A stretch of DNA of 64,000 nucleotides from Streptomyces cathayae (lineage in GTDB: Bacteria > Actinomycetota > Actinomycetes > Streptomycetales > Streptomycetaceae), in NCBI RefSeq assembly GCF_029760955.1, contig NZ_CP121682.1:1674001-1738000 (forward strand), read 5' to 3'. A model generated the notes under the pieces. That model worked only from the letters and a program-made list of their open reading frames with translations, was not told the origin of the DNA and made no database searches. Shown in pieces: positions 50,062-60,034 of this stretch. Position numbers and translations under genes: made by a program. The first letter of the stretch is position 1; each line of letters begins with the position of its first letter.

Positions 50062-51555
50062 ATGACGGTGCGACTGGGGACGGGGATCGGGTGGCGGCCG
50101 GAGATCGCCGAGGGCGTGGAGGGGATGGCGGGGATCGACTGGGTCGAGGCGGTGGCCGAGAACGTGTGTCCCGGGCATCTCCCCGCGTCGCTGCTGCGGC
50201 TGCGCGAGCGCGGGGTGACCGTCGTGCCGCACGGGGTCGGGCTCGGGCTCGGCGGGGCGGAGCGGCCGGACGCGGGGCGGCTGGCGGCGCTCGCCGAGCG
50301 GGCCACGGCGCTGGGGGCGCCGCTGGTCACCGAGCACATCGCGTTCGTCCGGGCGGGTGGGCCGCTCAGCGCCTCCCCGCGGCTCGAGGCGGGGCACCTG
50401 CTGCCGGTGCCACGGACCCGGGACGCGCTCGACGTGCTGTGCGAGAACGTCCGGATCGCCCAGGACGCGCTGCCCGTGCCGCTCGCCGTGGAGAACATCG
50501 CGGCACTGTTCTCGTGGCCCGGCGAGGAGATGACCGAGGGCCAGTTCCTGTACGAGCTGGCCGACCGCACCGGGGTGCGGCTGCTCGTCGACGTGGCCAA
50601 TCTGCACACCAACCACGTCAACCGCGGCGAGGACCCCGCGCGGGCGCTCGCCGAACTGCCCCTGGAGGCCATCGCGTACGTCCATGTCGCGGGCGGCGTC
50701 GAGCGGGACGGGGTCTGGCACGACAGCCACGCCCATCCCGTTCCCCGACCGGTGCTGGACATCCTCACCGACCTCACGTCCAGGGTCTCCCCTCCCGGGG
50801 TGCTGCTGGAGCGGGACGAGAACTTCCCCGAACCGGGCGAACTGGAGCGGGAGTTGACGTCCATCCGGGAAGCGGTGGAGAAGGGGGCGGCCGTGCGGGC
50901 CGGGGCGCGGGCGGCGAAGGGCACCGGTGCAGCCGGCTCGCGCGCCGGGTCCACGCCGGACCCCGGCTCCGGTGAACCCGCGCGGCAGCGCCTCGCGCTC
51001 GCGCAGACCTCGGTGCTGTCCGCGCTGGTCGCCGGGACGCCCGTGCCCGAGGGGTTCGACCGGGGACGGATGGCGGTGCAGGCGCGGGCGTTGGCCGCGA
51101 AGCGGGCGGGCGTCGTCGCCAAGGTGGCGCCCGAGTTGCCGGTGCTGCTCGGCGAGGGGTACCGGGCCGCCTTCCTCGCGTACGCGCAGAGCCGGCCGAT
51201 GACCGAGGGGTACCGGCGGGACGCGCTGGACTTCGTGGAGCACCTGCTGCTCGCCGGGCGGCCGGAGGACGGGCGGACCCGGCGGGAGCTGCGGGAGTGG
51301 TGGCTGGAGCGGTCGGGGCCGAAGCCCCGGTCGCACCGGCCGGCGGTGCGGCTGGCCCGGGCCACGCGGCGGGTGCTGCTGGGCGCCCTGCCCCGCGGCA
51401 CCCGCGGTGCCGGTGACGACCGTACGTATCTCACCTCCGTCGCCCTGCGCGGCGTCCGCGCGGTCGGTGAACCGGATCCGCGTGCGACCTTCGCACACCG
51501 CGAGCACCCGCACCCTCGGCAGGACCGGGGCCGCGGGGGCGCACGGGGGCATTGA
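50062..51555 (+). CDS. DUF692 (MbnB/TglH-like) protein with SCO6045-type C-terminal domain
   Basis: 497 aa. The N-terminal ~280 residues are a DUF692 TIM barrel: [78 protein letters not shown] and [14 protein letters not shown], with the His/Asp/Glu residues that bind two or three irons in MbnB, TglH and ChrH. The second ~200 residues are mainly helical ([57 protein letters not shown]); I know this as the extra domain of SCO6045-like proteins. ATG 50062 has GAGGAGGGGG. No precursor peptide was found nearby, so the substrate is open. Confidence 0.88.
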   Translation: MTVRLGTGIGWRPEIAEGVEGMAGIDWVEAVAENVCPGHLPASLLRLRERGVTVVPHGVGLGLGGAERPDAGRLAALAERATALGAPLVTEHIAFVRAGGPLSASPRLEAGHLLPVPRTRDALDVLCENVRIAQDALPVPLAVENIAALFSWPGEEMTEGQFLYELADRTGVRLLVDVANLHTNHVNRGEDPARALAELPLEAIAYVHVAGGVERDGVWHDSHAHPVPRPVLDILTDLTSRVSPPGVLLERDENFPEPGELERELTSIREAVEKGAAVRAGARAAKGTGAAGSRAGSTPDPGSGEPARQRLALAQTSVLSALVAGTPVPEGFDRGRMAVQARALAAKRAGVVAKVAPELPVLLGEGYRAAFLAYAQSRPMTEGYRRDALDFVEHLLLAGRPEDGRTRRELREWWLERSGPKPRSHRPAVRLARATRRVLLGALPRGTRGAGDDRTYLTSVALRGVRAVGEPDPRATFAHREHPHPRQDRGRGGARGH

Positions 51556-51644
51556 CGCCGACACCGGCGAACGGTGCTTGCCTTCCCCGACCACCGAACG
51601 AAACATCCCTTTCGTCGCCGCCGTGCACCGAAGGGGAACATGCG

Positions 51645-53294
51645 ATGAGAACTGCCGTCGTCCACGCGGCCGCCGGGTCCCTGCTGCTCACCACCCTGGC
51701 CGTCGCGCCGACCGGCAGCGCCACCGCCGCCCCGGGTGCCGCCCCGACTGCCGCCACCCCGGCCCCGGACGCCCCCGGCGCGGCCGAGCTGCGCGGCACC
51801 GCGGTGGCCGCCGCGCGCGCCGCGGCCGAGGGCATCGGGTTCGGCGCCTGCCCCGACGCGCAGGACCTGCCCGGCACCATCGAGTGCGGCACGGTCACCG
51901 TCCCGCTCGACTACGCCCACCCGCACGGCCGGCAGATCGGACTCGCCGTCAGCCGCGTCCGGGCCACCGGGAAGGACCCGGACGACGGCAGCCGCGAGGT
52001 GCCCCGGCAGGGCGCCCTGGTCCACAACCCGGGCGGGCCGGGCGCCGACGGCACGTACTTCCCGCTCATCGGCCTGCTCCCCCGGTGGAAGCGGATCGCG
52101 GGGGCCTACGACCTCGTCGGCTACGCACCGCGCGGGGTGGGCCGGTCCGCGCCGCTGTCCTGCGAGGACCCGGAGAAGTCCGTCCAGGGCCCCACGCAGG
52201 CGCCGGCGCATCCCTCGGAGGCGTACAAGCGCGAGCGCGTCGCGCAGGCCAGGGCGTACGCGCGCGGCTGCGCGGAGCGGGCCGGCGACGCGCTCCGGCA
52301 CTACCACTCCCTGAACAACGCGCGCGATCTGGACGTGCTGCGCGCCGCGCTGAAGGAGCCCCGGCTGACGTTCATGGGGGCGTCGTACGGGACCTACTTC
52401 GGGGCGCTGTACGCCACGATGTTCCCCTCGCACGTCCGGCGGATGGTGTTCGACTCGGCGGTGCACCCGGACCCGGAGCGGATCTGGTACCGCAACAACC
52501 TCGACCAGTCAGCGGCGTTCGAGGACCGCTGGGCGGACTTCCGGGCATGGGCGGCCCGGCACCACGACGTGTACGGGCTCGGCGACACGCCCGCGGAGGT
52601 GCTCCGCAGCTACGAGAAGGTGAGCGCGCGGCTCGCGCGGGAACCGGCGGGCGGGAAGGTGGGTCCGGGGCAACTGCAGTCGGCGTTCCTGCAGACCGGG
52701 TACTACGACGACCACTGGCCGCATCGCGCGCACGCCCTGTCGGCCTACCTGAAGGGCGATCCGGGGCCGCTGACCGAGCAGGCGGAGCCGCAGCCCGGGG
52801 CGGCGGCGGAGACGGAGAACGCGCGCGCGGTCTATGTCGCCGTGGAGTGCAACGACGCGCCCTGGCCGACGGACTGGGCGGTGTGGGACCGGGACAACAC
52901 CCGGCTGGCCCGCCGGGCGCCGTTCGAGACCTGGGCCAACGTGTGGACGAACCTGCCGTGCGCCTTCTGGCCGGCGCCCCGGCAGCGGCCGCCGGACGTC
53001 CGGGCCGGGGCGGGTGAGCTGCCGCCGACGCTGATCCTGGCGGCCGAACGGGACGCGGCGACCCCGTACGCCGGGGCGCTGGAGCTGCACCGGCGGCTCG
53101 CGGGTTCGGCGCTGGTGACCGAGCGGGGCACCGGCACCCACGGTGTCGCGGGCGGGCCCAACGCCTGTGTGAACGGCCACCTGGAGGCGTACCTGCTGAC
53201 CGGCCGGGTCCCGGGGCGGCGCGCGTCCTGCGCGCCGCGCCCGGAACCGGAGCCTGAGCCGCAGGCGGAGCCGGAGCCCCGGCCCGCCGCCTGA
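51645..53294 (+). CDS. Secreted alpha/beta-hydrolase (tripeptidyl aminopeptidase type)
   Basis: 549 aa. A signal peptide (AAGSLLLTTLAVAPTGSATAAPG) precedes an Ala/Pro-rich spacer and a hydrolase of the tripeptidyl-aminopeptidase family: IECGTVTVPLDYAHPHGRQIGLAVSR, LVHNPGGPGADGT, nucleophile in FMGASYGTYFGALYA, the Asp region PPTLILAAERDAATPYAGALEL and His in GTHGVAGGPNACVNGHLEAYL. A Pro/Glu-repeat tail ends the protein. ATG 51645 has AAGGGGAA. It converges with hemQ with no spacing. Confidence 0.88.
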   Translation: MRTAVVHAAAGSLLLTTLAVAPTGSATAAPGAAPTAATPAPDAPGAAELRGTAVAAARAAAEGIGFGACPDAQDLPGTIECGTVTVPLDYAHPHGRQIGLAVSRVRATGKDPDDGSREVPRQGALVHNPGGPGADGTYFPLIGLLPRWKRIAGAYDLVGYAPRGVGRSAPLSCEDPEKSVQGPTQAPAHPSEAYKRERVAQARAYARGCAERAGDALRHYHSLNNARDLDVLRAALKEPRLTFMGASYGTYFGALYATMFPSHVRRMVFDSAVHPDPERIWYRNNLDQSAAFEDRWADFRAWAARHHDVYGLGDTPAEVLRSYEKVSARLAREPAGGKVGPGQLQSAFLQTGYYDDHWPHRAHALSAYLKGDPGPLTEQAEPQPGAAAETENARAVYVAVECNDAPWPTDWAVWDRDNTRLARRAPFETWANVWTNLPCAFWPAPRQRPPDVRAGAGELPPTLILAAERDAATPYAGALELHRRLAGSALVTERGTGTHGVAGGPNACVNGHLEAYLLTGRVPGRRASCAPRPEPEPEPQAEPEPRPAA

Positions 53295-54026
53295 TCAGGC
53301 GAGGCCGGCGACCAGTTCGGCGATGTCCTTGCGGCGGCCCGTGTAGAACGGGATCTCCTCACGGACGTGCATCCGGGCCTCGGAGCCGCGCAGGTGCCGC
53401 ATGAGGTCGACGATCCGGTACAGCTCGTCGGCCTCGAAGGCGAGGACCCACTCGTAGTCGCCGAGGGAGAACGAGGGGACCGTGTTGGCGCGCACGTCGG
53501 GGAAGCCGCGGGCCATCTTGCCGTGGTCGGCGAGCATACGGCGGCGGTCCTCGTCGGGCAGCAGGTACCAGTCGTAGGAGCGCACGAAGGGGTAGACGCT
53601 CACGTAGTTGCGGGGCGTCTCGTCGGCGAGGAACGCCGGGATGTGCGAGCGGTTGAACTCGGCGGGGCGGTGCAGTGCCATGTTCGACCACACCGGCTCG
53701 AGGGCCCGGCCCAGCTTGGTGCGGCGGAACAGGTTGTAGGCCTCCTGGAGCTGGTCGCTGCTCTCGGAGTGCCACCAGATCATGAGATCGGCGTCGGCAC
53801 GCAGACCGGAGACGTCGTACGTCCCGCGGACGACGACGTCCTTGGCGGCGAGCTGGTCGAACAGCTCCTGGACCTCGTCGGCGTACCCGGCGCGGTCCTC
53901 GGGCAGCACGTCCTTCAGCTTGAAGACGGACCAGAGGGTGTAGCGGATGACCTCGTTGAGGTCCTTGGCCAGCTTGCCCTTGTTCGGGATCCGTGCGGGG
54001 TCGGGGGTGGTGGTGGCGTCGCTCAT
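53295..54026 (-). CDS. hemQ: Coproheme decarboxylase HemQ (chlorite dismutase family)
   Basis: 243 aa. [94 protein letters not shown] and the C-terminal YTGRR are typical of actinobacterial HemQ/ChdC, including the Tyr region and the proximal His in ADHGK. It decarboxylates coproheme to heme with hydrogen peroxide in the last step of the coproporphyrin pathway. It begins five bases after hemY and is cotranscribed with it. Confidence 0.93.
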   Translation of the reverse strand: MSDATTTPDPARIPNKGKLAKDLNEVIRYTLWSVFKLKDVLPEDRAGYADEVQELFDQLAAKDVVVRGTYDVSGLRADADLMIWWHSESSDQLQEAYNLFRRTKLGRALEPVWSNMALHRPAEFNRSHIPAFLADETPRNYVSVYPFVRSYDWYLLPDEDRRRMLADHGKMARGFPDVRANTVPSFSLGDYEWVLAFEADELYRIVDLMRHLRGSEARMHVREEIPFYTGRRKDIAELVAGLA

Positions 54027-54031
54027 GTCCC

Positions 54032-55498
54032 TTATTCTCCTGCCCCTCCATGGAGGCTTTGCATCGGGTCGGCGGTGGCCTGCCGCACGCCGTGCGGCAG
54101 GCCACCGTGGATCTGGATCTGGTCGACGGCGGTGTACGCGCTCGCGATGCACGCGGGGATGCCGACGCCGTCGTAGGCCGCGCCGCACACGGCCAGCCCG
54201 GGAAGGACGGCGAGGTGCTCGCGGATGCGCGCCACGCGCGCGTGGTGGCCGACGGGGTACTGGGGCAGTCCGTCGTGCCAGCGGGTGACGCGGGTGGCCA
54301 CGGGGGTGGCGTCCAGGCCGGTGGCGGCCTTCAGGTCGTGCCGGGAGACCTCGACGAGGTCGGCGTCGTCACGGCGGAGGATCTCCGTCTCGCCGTGCCG
54401 GCCGACGGAGGTGCGCAGGACGGTGAGGCCGGGGTCCTCCTCGGCGATCCAGCCCCATTTGTGCGAGGCGAACGTGGACGCCTTGATGGTGCGGCCGTCG
54501 ACCGGCGGCACCAGGAACCCGCTGCCGGCGGGGAGGCCGGTCTCCGCGCGGCGGTAGGCGAGCGTGATGAGCGCCATGGAGGCGTATTCGACGCCGGTGA
54601 GCTCGGCGGAGGCCCCGGGCGCCTCGGCGCGCAGCAGCCGCGCGGCCTCCGGGGCGGGCGCGGCGACGACGACCGCGTCGGCGTACAGCTCCCGTTGCCC
54701 GGCGACGATCCGCCAGCCGCCGGCCGGCTCCCGGCGCAGTTCGGTGACCGGGGTACCGGTGCGGATCTCCCCGCCGCGTGCCCGCACCGACTCGGCGACG
54801 GCGAGCGGGAGGGTGCCCACTCCGCCCTCGATGCCCATGAACACCGGCCCGGTCTGCTGCGCGGCGGCGGCCCTGGCCTGGATCTCCCGCACCCCTTCGG
54901 TCAGGGAGGTGTGGGCGCGCGCGGCCTCGAACAGCTGGGGGACCGCCGCGCGCATCGAGATGCGGTACGCGTCGCCCGCGTACACCCCGCCCAGCAGGGG
55001 CTCGACCAGCCGGTCGACGACCTCGCGGCCCAGCCGGGCCGCCACGTACTCCCCGACGGCGATGTCGTCGCCGACCTCGGTGCGGGGCAGTGCGGCGTCG
55101 CGCTCGATCCGGGCGAGGCCCTCGTCGGAGAGCACACCGGCCAGGGCGGCGGCCGTGCCGGGGACGCCCATGACATGGCCCTTGGGCATGGGGCGCAGGG
55201 CGCCGCGGGTCCACAGCGAGGCCGTCGCGGTGGCCGGGGGCTGGAGCCGGTCGCCGAGGCCCACCTCGCGGGCGAGGGTCACCGCCTCCGGGCGGCGGGC
55301 CAGCATCGCCTCGGCGCCGAGGTCCACGCGCGCGCCCGCGATCTCGCCGGGCAGCAGCTTGCCGCCGACCCGGTCCGAGGCCTCCAGCACGGTCACCCGC
55401 GCCCCGCGCCCGAGCAGCCGGTGCGCGGCGGCCAGGCCGGCGATACCGGCCCCCACGACGACGACCTGCTGTTCCGCGCCCGCACGTGATCCGCTCAT
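54032..55498 (-). CDS. hemY: Coproporphyrinogen/protoporphyrinogen oxidase HemY
   Basis: 488-aa FAD enzyme. [37 protein letters not shown] is the Rossmann start; [29 protein letters not shown] and [21 protein letters not shown] are family motifs. In Gram-positive heme synthesis this enzyme oxidises coproporphyrinogen III, in line with the downstream hemQ. Near the C-terminus a 15-bp perfect inverted repeat is embedded in the coding sequence ([15 protein letters not shown]), which looks like an insertion relative to the homologues I recall. Confidence 0.92.
   Translation of the reverse strand: MSGSRAGAEQQVVVVGAGIAGLAAAHRLLGRGARVTVLEASDRVGGKLLPGEIAGARVDLGAEAMLARRPEAVTLAREVGLGDRLQPPATATASLWTRGALRPMPKGHVMGVPGTAAALAGVLSDEGLARIERDAALPRTEVGDDIAVGEYVAARLGREVVDRLVEPLLGGVYAGDAYRISMRAAVPQLFEAARAHTSLTEGVREIQARAAAAQQTGPVFMGIEGGVGTLPLAVAESVRARGGEIRTGTPVTELRREPAGGWRIVAGQRELYADAVVVAAPAPEAARLLRAEAPGASAELTGVEYASMALITLAYRRAETGLPAGSGFLVPPVDGRTIKASTFASHKWGWIAEEDPGLTVLRTSVGRHGETEILRRDDADLVEVSRHDLKAATGLDATPVATRVTRWHDGLPQYPVGHHARVARIREHLAVLPGLAVCGAAYDGVGIPACIASAYTAVDQIQIHGGLPHGVRQATADPMQSLHGGAGE
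54074..54106. repeat. Perfect inverted repeat inside the end of hemY
   Basis: GGTGGCCTGCCGCAC (54074-54088) pairs with its full complement (54092-54106) over a 3-base loop. It lies about 40 bp before the hemY stop and 50 bp before hemQ, where it could weaken readthrough or be an inserted palindrome. Confidence 0.8.
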
Positions 55499-55655
55499 GG
55501 CTCCACCCTCTCAGACTCGGCCCGCGTTCCCGCCAGGGCCATCCGGCCCTGACGAGTCCCTACCGTGACCGCTTCGGAACCGTTTCGCGCCAACGTTCGG
55601 CCCGCCCCCGGCGTCGAAGGAACGTCAGTGATCGCCACCCCTGGGGGGAACCCGC

Positions 55656-56693
55656 ATGCGCACACCACGAGCCGCACGACCTGCACACCCCGTACGATCC
55701 GGCCGAACCGGCCGGCCGGTCCACGCGATGGCCGGTCTGCTGCTGGCCGCCGCTCTCGCCCTGACCGGATGCGGCGCCTCGGACACCGACTCCGCCGGGG
55801 CGTCCGCCGACAAGGCCGCCGCCCCGCAGGCGGACGCCCGGGCGGGCACGGCGGCGGGAGAAGCAGCAGGGGAGGCGGCGCAGGACGGGGCGCCCGGCGG
55901 CTCGGCGGCGGAGGGCTCGCGGGCGACCGCGCCGCCCTCGAACAGGAACGGCACGGCCCACATCATCCGCACCGCCTCGCTGACCGTGCAGGTCGAGGAC
56001 GCGCCGAAGGCCCTGGACGAGGCCCGCACGGCCACCGAGAACGCGGGCGGCTACATCGGCGACGAGACCACCCGCCGGGACGGGAAGGGCCGTGAGCGCA
56101 CGCGCGTGGTGCTGCGCGTACCCGTGGAGAAGTACGACGCGGTGCTCACGGAACTCGAGGGCGCCGGCAAGCTCGTCGAACGCCGCGCGAAGGCGGAGGA
56201 CGTCACCGACCAGGTCGTCGACGTGGAGAGCCGGATCACGACGCAGCGCGCCAGCGTGGTCCGGATCCGCGAACTGATGGACCGGGCCACCCGGCTCAGC
56301 GACGTGGTCACCCTGGAGGGCGAACTCAGCACCCGCCAGGCCGACCTGGAGGCGCTGCTCGCCCGGCAGGAGTCCCTGAAGGACCGCACCAGCCTCGCCA
56401 CCATCACCCTGACCCTGTCCGAGACGCCGGTGGAGCGGCCCGCGAAGGACGACGACCCCGGCTTCCTGGACGCGCTCGCCGGCGGCTGGGGGGCGTTCAT
56501 GACGATGCTGCGCTGGCTCGCGGTGGCGCTGGGCGCGGTGCTGCCGTTCGCGGCCGTGGCGGCGCTGGGCGCCCTCCTGTGGCTGAAGGCCGTACGCCCC
56601 CGGCTGCCCCGCCGCACGCGGCCCGAGCCGGCGTCCACGCCGCTGTCCGCGCCGCTGCCCGCACCGGCTCGGGCACCGGAGGAGACCCCGTAG
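55656..56693 (+). CDS. DUF4349 lipoprotein
   Basis: 345 aa. LLLAAALALTGCGAS is a lipobox. After an Ala/Gly-rich linker, the DUF4349 domain (IIRTASLTVQVEDAPKALDEARTATENAGGYIGDETT...VVLRVPVEKYDAVLTELEGAGKLVERRAKAEDVTDQVVDVESRI) continues into a coiled coil (LSTRQADLEALLARQESLKDR), and a C-terminal membrane segment (LRWLAVALGAVLPFAAVAALGALLWLK) follows. It would be tethered at both ends on the cell surface. Function is unknown. ATG 55656 has GGGGGGAA. Confidence 0.88.
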   Translation: MRTPRAARPAHPVRSGRTGRPVHAMAGLLLAAALALTGCGASDTDSAGASADKAAAPQADARAGTAAGEAAGEAAQDGAPGGSAAEGSRATAPPSNRNGTAHIIRTASLTVQVEDAPKALDEARTATENAGGYIGDETTRRDGKGRERTRVVLRVPVEKYDAVLTELEGAGKLVERRAKAEDVTDQVVDVESRITTQRASVVRIRELMDRATRLSDVVTLEGELSTRQADLEALLARQESLKDRTSLATITLTLSETPVERPAKDDDPGFLDALAGGWGAFMTMLRWLAVALGAVLPFAAVAALGALLWLKAVRPRLPRRTRPEPASTPLSAPLPAPARAPEETP

Positions 56694-56732
56694 GGCCGGA
56701 CCCGAAGTGCGCGGCCCCCGTAGCGTGTTCGT

Positions 56733-58223
56733 ATGAGCACGAACGAGCACACGAGCAGGAGCACTGGTACTGGTACTGGTACGAACACGCGCGCGTCCGC
56801 GGCCCCGGGCGCGCGGGAGCGCCTGGTGGTGATCGGCGGGGACGCCGCGGGGATGTCCGCGGCGTCCCAGGCACGCCGGCTGAAGGGGCCGGACGAACTG
56901 GAGATCGTGGCGTTCGAGCGCGGTCGCTTCACCTCGTTCTCGGCCTGCGGCATCCCCTACTGGGTGGGCGGTGACATCACCGACCGGGACACCCTGATCG
57001 CCCGTACCCCCGAGGAGCACCGTGCGCGGGACATCGACCTGCGGCTGCGCACCGAGGTCACGGAGATCGACCCGGACCGGGGCCGGGTCCGCGCGCGGGA
57101 CGTCGCGTCGGGGGCCGAGTCCTGGACGTCGTACGACGAACTCGTGATCGCGACCGGCGCGCGGCCGGTCCGCCCGGAGCTGCCCGGCATGGACGCCCCC
57201 GGGGTGCACGGCGTACAGACCCTGGACGACGGCCAGGCCCTGCTGGACACACTGGCCCGCGCCGACGGCCGCCGCGCGGTGGTCGTCGGCGCGGGGTACA
57301 TCGGTGTGGAGATGGCCGAGGCGATGCTCAGGCGCGGCTACGAGGTGACGGTCGTCAACCGGGGCCCGGCACCCATGGCGACCCTGGACCCCGACATGGG
57401 GCTCCTGGTGCACAAGGCGATGGAGGGCCTGGGCATCACCATGGTGAACGACGCCGAGGTCACCGGGCTGGTCACCGGGGACGACGGCAGGGTGCGGGCC
57501 GTGTCCACCGCGGACGCCGAGTACCCGGCGGACGTGGTGGTGCTCGGCATCGGGGTGCGGCCCGAGACCGGCCTGGCACGGGCGGCGGGGCTGCCCCTGG
57601 GGGAACACGGCGGACTGCTCACCGACCGGTCGATGCGGGTGCGCGGGCACGAGAACGTCTGGGCGGGCGGCGACTGCGTGGAGGTGCTCGACCTGATCTC
57701 CGGGCAGGAGCGGCACATCCCGCTGGGCACGCACGCCAACAAGCACGGCCAGATCATCGGCTCCAACGTCGGCGGCGACTACGCCACCTTCCCGGGCGTG
57801 GTCGGCACGGCGGTCAGCAAGGTCTGCGACCTGGAGATCGCGCGCACCGGTCTGCGGGAGAAGGACGCCCACCGTGCGGGGCTGCGGTTCGAGTCGGTCA
57901 CCATCGAGTCGACCAGCCGCGCGGGCTACTACCCGAACGCCTCCCCCATGACGGTGAAGATGCTCGCCGAACTGCGCACGGGCCGTCTCCTCGGCGTCCA
58001 GATCGTCGGCCGGGAGGGTGCGGGCAAGCGCGTCGACATCGCGGCGGTCGCCCTCACCGCCGGGATGACGGTGGAGCAGATGACGATGCTGGACCTGGGC
58101 TACGCGCCGCCCTTCTCCCCCACCTGGGACCCGGTCCTGGTGGCGGCCCGCAAGGCCACGGCGAAGATCCGCGCCACGGCAGGAGCCCCGACGCCCTCGG
58201 CCGGTCCTACACGGTCCCGTTGA
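56733..58223 (+). CDS. CoA-disulfide reductase / NADH oxidase-type flavoprotein
   Basis: 496 aa. LVVIGGDAAGMSAASQARRL is the FAD-binding start, SFSACGIPYWVGG holds the single redox Cys of CoADR/Nox/Npr proteins, RRAVVVGAGYIGVEMAEAMLRRG is the NAD(P)H motif, and NVWAGGDCVEVLD the second FAD motif. The dimerisation domain follows. It may reduce CoA disulfide, polysulfide or oxygen, not distinguishable here. The first ~20 residues (STGTGTGTNT) are encoded by a short hexanucleotide repeat. Its end overlaps the convergent gene by 17 bp. Confidence 0.88.
   Translation: MSTNEHTSRSTGTGTGTNTRASAAPGARERLVVIGGDAAGMSAASQARRLKGPDELEIVAFERGRFTSFSACGIPYWVGGDITDRDTLIARTPEEHRARDIDLRLRTEVTEIDPDRGRVRARDVASGAESWTSYDELVIATGARPVRPELPGMDAPGVHGVQTLDDGQALLDTLARADGRRAVVVGAGYIGVEMAEAMLRRGYEVTVVNRGPAPMATLDPDMGLLVHKAMEGLGITMVNDAEVTGLVTGDDGRVRAVSTADAEYPADVVVLGIGVRPETGLARAAGLPLGEHGGLLTDRSMRVRGHENVWAGGDCVEVLDLISGQERHIPLGTHANKHGQIIGSNVGGDYATFPGVVGTAVSKVCDLEIARTGLREKDAHRAGLRFESVTIESTSRAGYYPNASPMTVKMLAELRTGRLLGVQIVGREGAGKRVDIAAVALTAGMTVEQMTMLDLGYAPPFSPTWDPVLVAARKATAKIRATAGAPTPSAGPTRSR
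56754..56783 (+). repeat. Short ACTGGT repeat in the N-terminus of the flavoprotein gene
   Basis: ACTGGT is repeated three times within GGAGCACTGGTACTGGTACT and the following bases, encoding alternating Thr-Gly. As with the other coding repeats here, the unit is a multiple of three. Confidence 0.7.
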
Positions 58224-58617
58224 TCCGTTCGATCGCCTGCCGCGCCTGCTCGGCCGGTGGCCGCACCTGGTCGGTGGCGGGCCGGGGCGGCAGGGACGAC
58301 ACGGAGGAACCGGAACCACCGGAGACGCCCGCGGCACCGGAGGCCCCGGACGCGCCGACGGCGCTGGAGGTGCCGGAAGCCACGGCCGGCGGCTGCTCCC
58401 CGACCGGCCGCGCGTGCGCCGCGGCGGGCCGCGCGGAGCGCAGGCGGTGGCTCACCGCCTCGTCCAGCGTCACCGGCCGCTGCCTCTGGGCGGCGAGCCG
58501 TCCCGCCTCCTGGCCGAGCCGGGCGACGTCCTCCCAGGGAAGCCGCACCACGAGCGTGAGTTCCGCCTCGCCGTCGGGCAGCGCCTGCATCGCAACGGTG
58601 GTCCCTCGGTCGTCCAT
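58207..58617 (-). CDS. Hypothetical Ala/Pro/Ser-rich protein
   Basis: 136 aa. The first 60 residues (AMQALPDGEAELTLVVRLPWEDVARLGQEAGRLAAQRQRPVTLDEAVSHRLR) look like a short ordered domain with an HTH- or antitoxin-like character; the rest is low-complexity Gly/Ser/Ala/Pro. ATG 58617 has GAGGAA upstream. No family recognised. It overlaps the 3' end of the flavoprotein gene. Confidence 0.65.
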   Translation of the reverse strand: MDDRGTTVAMQALPDGEAELTLVVRLPWEDVARLGQEAGRLAAQRQRPVTLDEAVSHRLRSARPAAAHARPVGEQPPAVASGTSSAVGASGASGAAGVSGGSGSSVSSLPPRPATDQVRPPAEQARQAIERINGTV

Positions 58618-58750
58618 CGCCTGTTCCTCACGTCGGCCCCGCGGCCCCTTCCCCGCGCCGCAGGCAGTTGGGAAGGGATACGCACGACCGGACGGCGGCG
58701 TTCAGGGCGCCCACTGATTCCACCGGTGGCCGGGCGGGCACACGTGAGAT

Positions 58751-59575
58751 GTGGTCATCCCGGTCCATGACGTGAATCCGGCGCGGCGCACCCCCTGGGT
58801 GACGTACGCGCTGCTCGCCGCGAACTTCGTCGCCTTCCTGTTCCTCACGCCCGGTGTCGCCGGTTCCCTGACGGGCAGCGGGGGCAGCCTGGCGGAGTTC
58901 TGTCACCTACAGGCGTTCCTGGACCAGTACGCGGCCGTGCCGCGGGAGCTGATCCACCACCAGCTGCCGCGCCTGGTGCCCACCGGCGGCACGGGGGTGG
59001 GCCCGCAGGGGCCGGGCTGCCTGGTGGCACCGCCCGACTACGACAAGTCACCCGAGCTGAGCGTGCTGACGGCGATGTTCCTGCACGGCGGCTGGCTGCA
59101 CCTGCTGGGCAACATGCTCTTCCTGTGGATCTTCGGCAACAACATCGAGGACCGCATGGGCCGTCTGCGGTACCTGCTGTTCTACCTGCTCTGCGGCTAC
59201 GCGGCCGCATACGGATTCGCACTCACGAATACCGACGCCACCACCCCCTTGATCGGCGCCTCCGGAGCGATCGCGGGAGTGCTGGGCGCCTACCTGGTCC
59301 TCTACCCGAAGGCCCGCGTCTGGGTCCTCGTCCCCTTCCTGATCTTCCTGCCCCTGCGGCTGCCGGCCTGGATCGTGCTCGGCCTGTGGTTCGTCCTCCA
59401 GGCGGCCTACTCCGCCGGCGCGGGCGTCACCGGCGCCGGAACGGTGGCCTACGCGGCCCACGTGGTCGGCTTCGTCGTCGGCATGCTGATCGCCTGGCCC
59501 CTCAAACCGGGCACTCCCCCACCACCCGAACCGGCCGGCATCCTCTTCGGACGACAGACCCGAGGGAACTGGTAG
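58751..59575 (+). CDS. Rhomboid-family intramembrane serine protease
   Basis: 274 aa with about six membrane segments. The catalytic Ser is in LIGASGAIAGVLGAYLVLYP, the catalytic His in AYAAHVVGFVVGML, and the family HLLGNMLFLWIFGNNIEDRMG segment is present. The start is GTG 58751 (MVIPVHDVNPARRTPWVTYAL). It is the last gene of the typical chromosomal backbone before the accessory tract. Confidence 0.9.
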   Translation: MVIPVHDVNPARRTPWVTYALLAANFVAFLFLTPGVAGSLTGSGGSLAEFCHLQAFLDQYAAVPRELIHHQLPRLVPTGGTGVGPQGPGCLVAPPDYDKSPELSVLTAMFLHGGWLHLLGNMLFLWIFGNNIEDRMGRLRYLLFYLLCGYAAAYGFALTNTDATTPLIGASGAIAGVLGAYLVLYPKARVWVLVPFLIFLPLRLPAWIVLGLWFVLQAAYSAGAGVTGAGTVAYAAHVVGFVVGMLIAWPLKPGTPPPPEPAGILFGRQTRGNW

Positions 59576-60034
59576 GGCCGCACTCCAGGAGCCGGGCAGC
59601 ACAAGGAAACCCGGAACTACTTTGCACAAGAGACGTTTGCATTCCCGATCCGGCCGACGATTGTTGAACAATTCAACCACCTGCATGTTTTGCCAGATCT
59701 TTGAGCCTCTGGCAGGACTCATGCTGACCCATTGCTGACTTTCCTGACGCCCCGTCAGGCAGGAAGGACCCCACAGGGATCACGCCGAGCCCAGCCATCA
59801 CGGCTCGGAGTGGAGGCCCCCCCAGGAGCTCATGGCCGAGTCCGACAGGACCCTCGAGCACCCCACGACGGGGGGCCGCATCACGAGGCGGCGCGGAACA
59901 TAGCCGGAGTTCCCCGGTTAGCCAAACCGGCGATACTCCGCATCATTCTCCTACCTCGACCAGGCCGGTCGTCCGTCTTGACGAATGACCCTCGGGCCCC
60001 GATGAGCACCTCACAGAATGGAGAAGAGCTGCCG
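59576..60034. other. 459-bp gap at the edge of the accessory tract
   Basis: No gene is supported. It contains the palindrome at 59660-59672, a short inverted repeat TGCCAGA...TCTGGCA at about 59691-59714, and locally lower GC. No tRNA gene or tRNA fragment that could mark an integration site was seen. Confidence 0.6.
59660..59672. promoter_or_regulatory. Orphan operator-like palindrome ATTGTTGAACAAT
   Basis: A perfect palindrome around a central G, overlapped by TTGAA-CAA-TTCAA. It resembles operators of FCD-type GntR regulators. No gene starts within 350 bp downstream, so it may be a remnant of a lost promoter. Confidence 0.5.
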
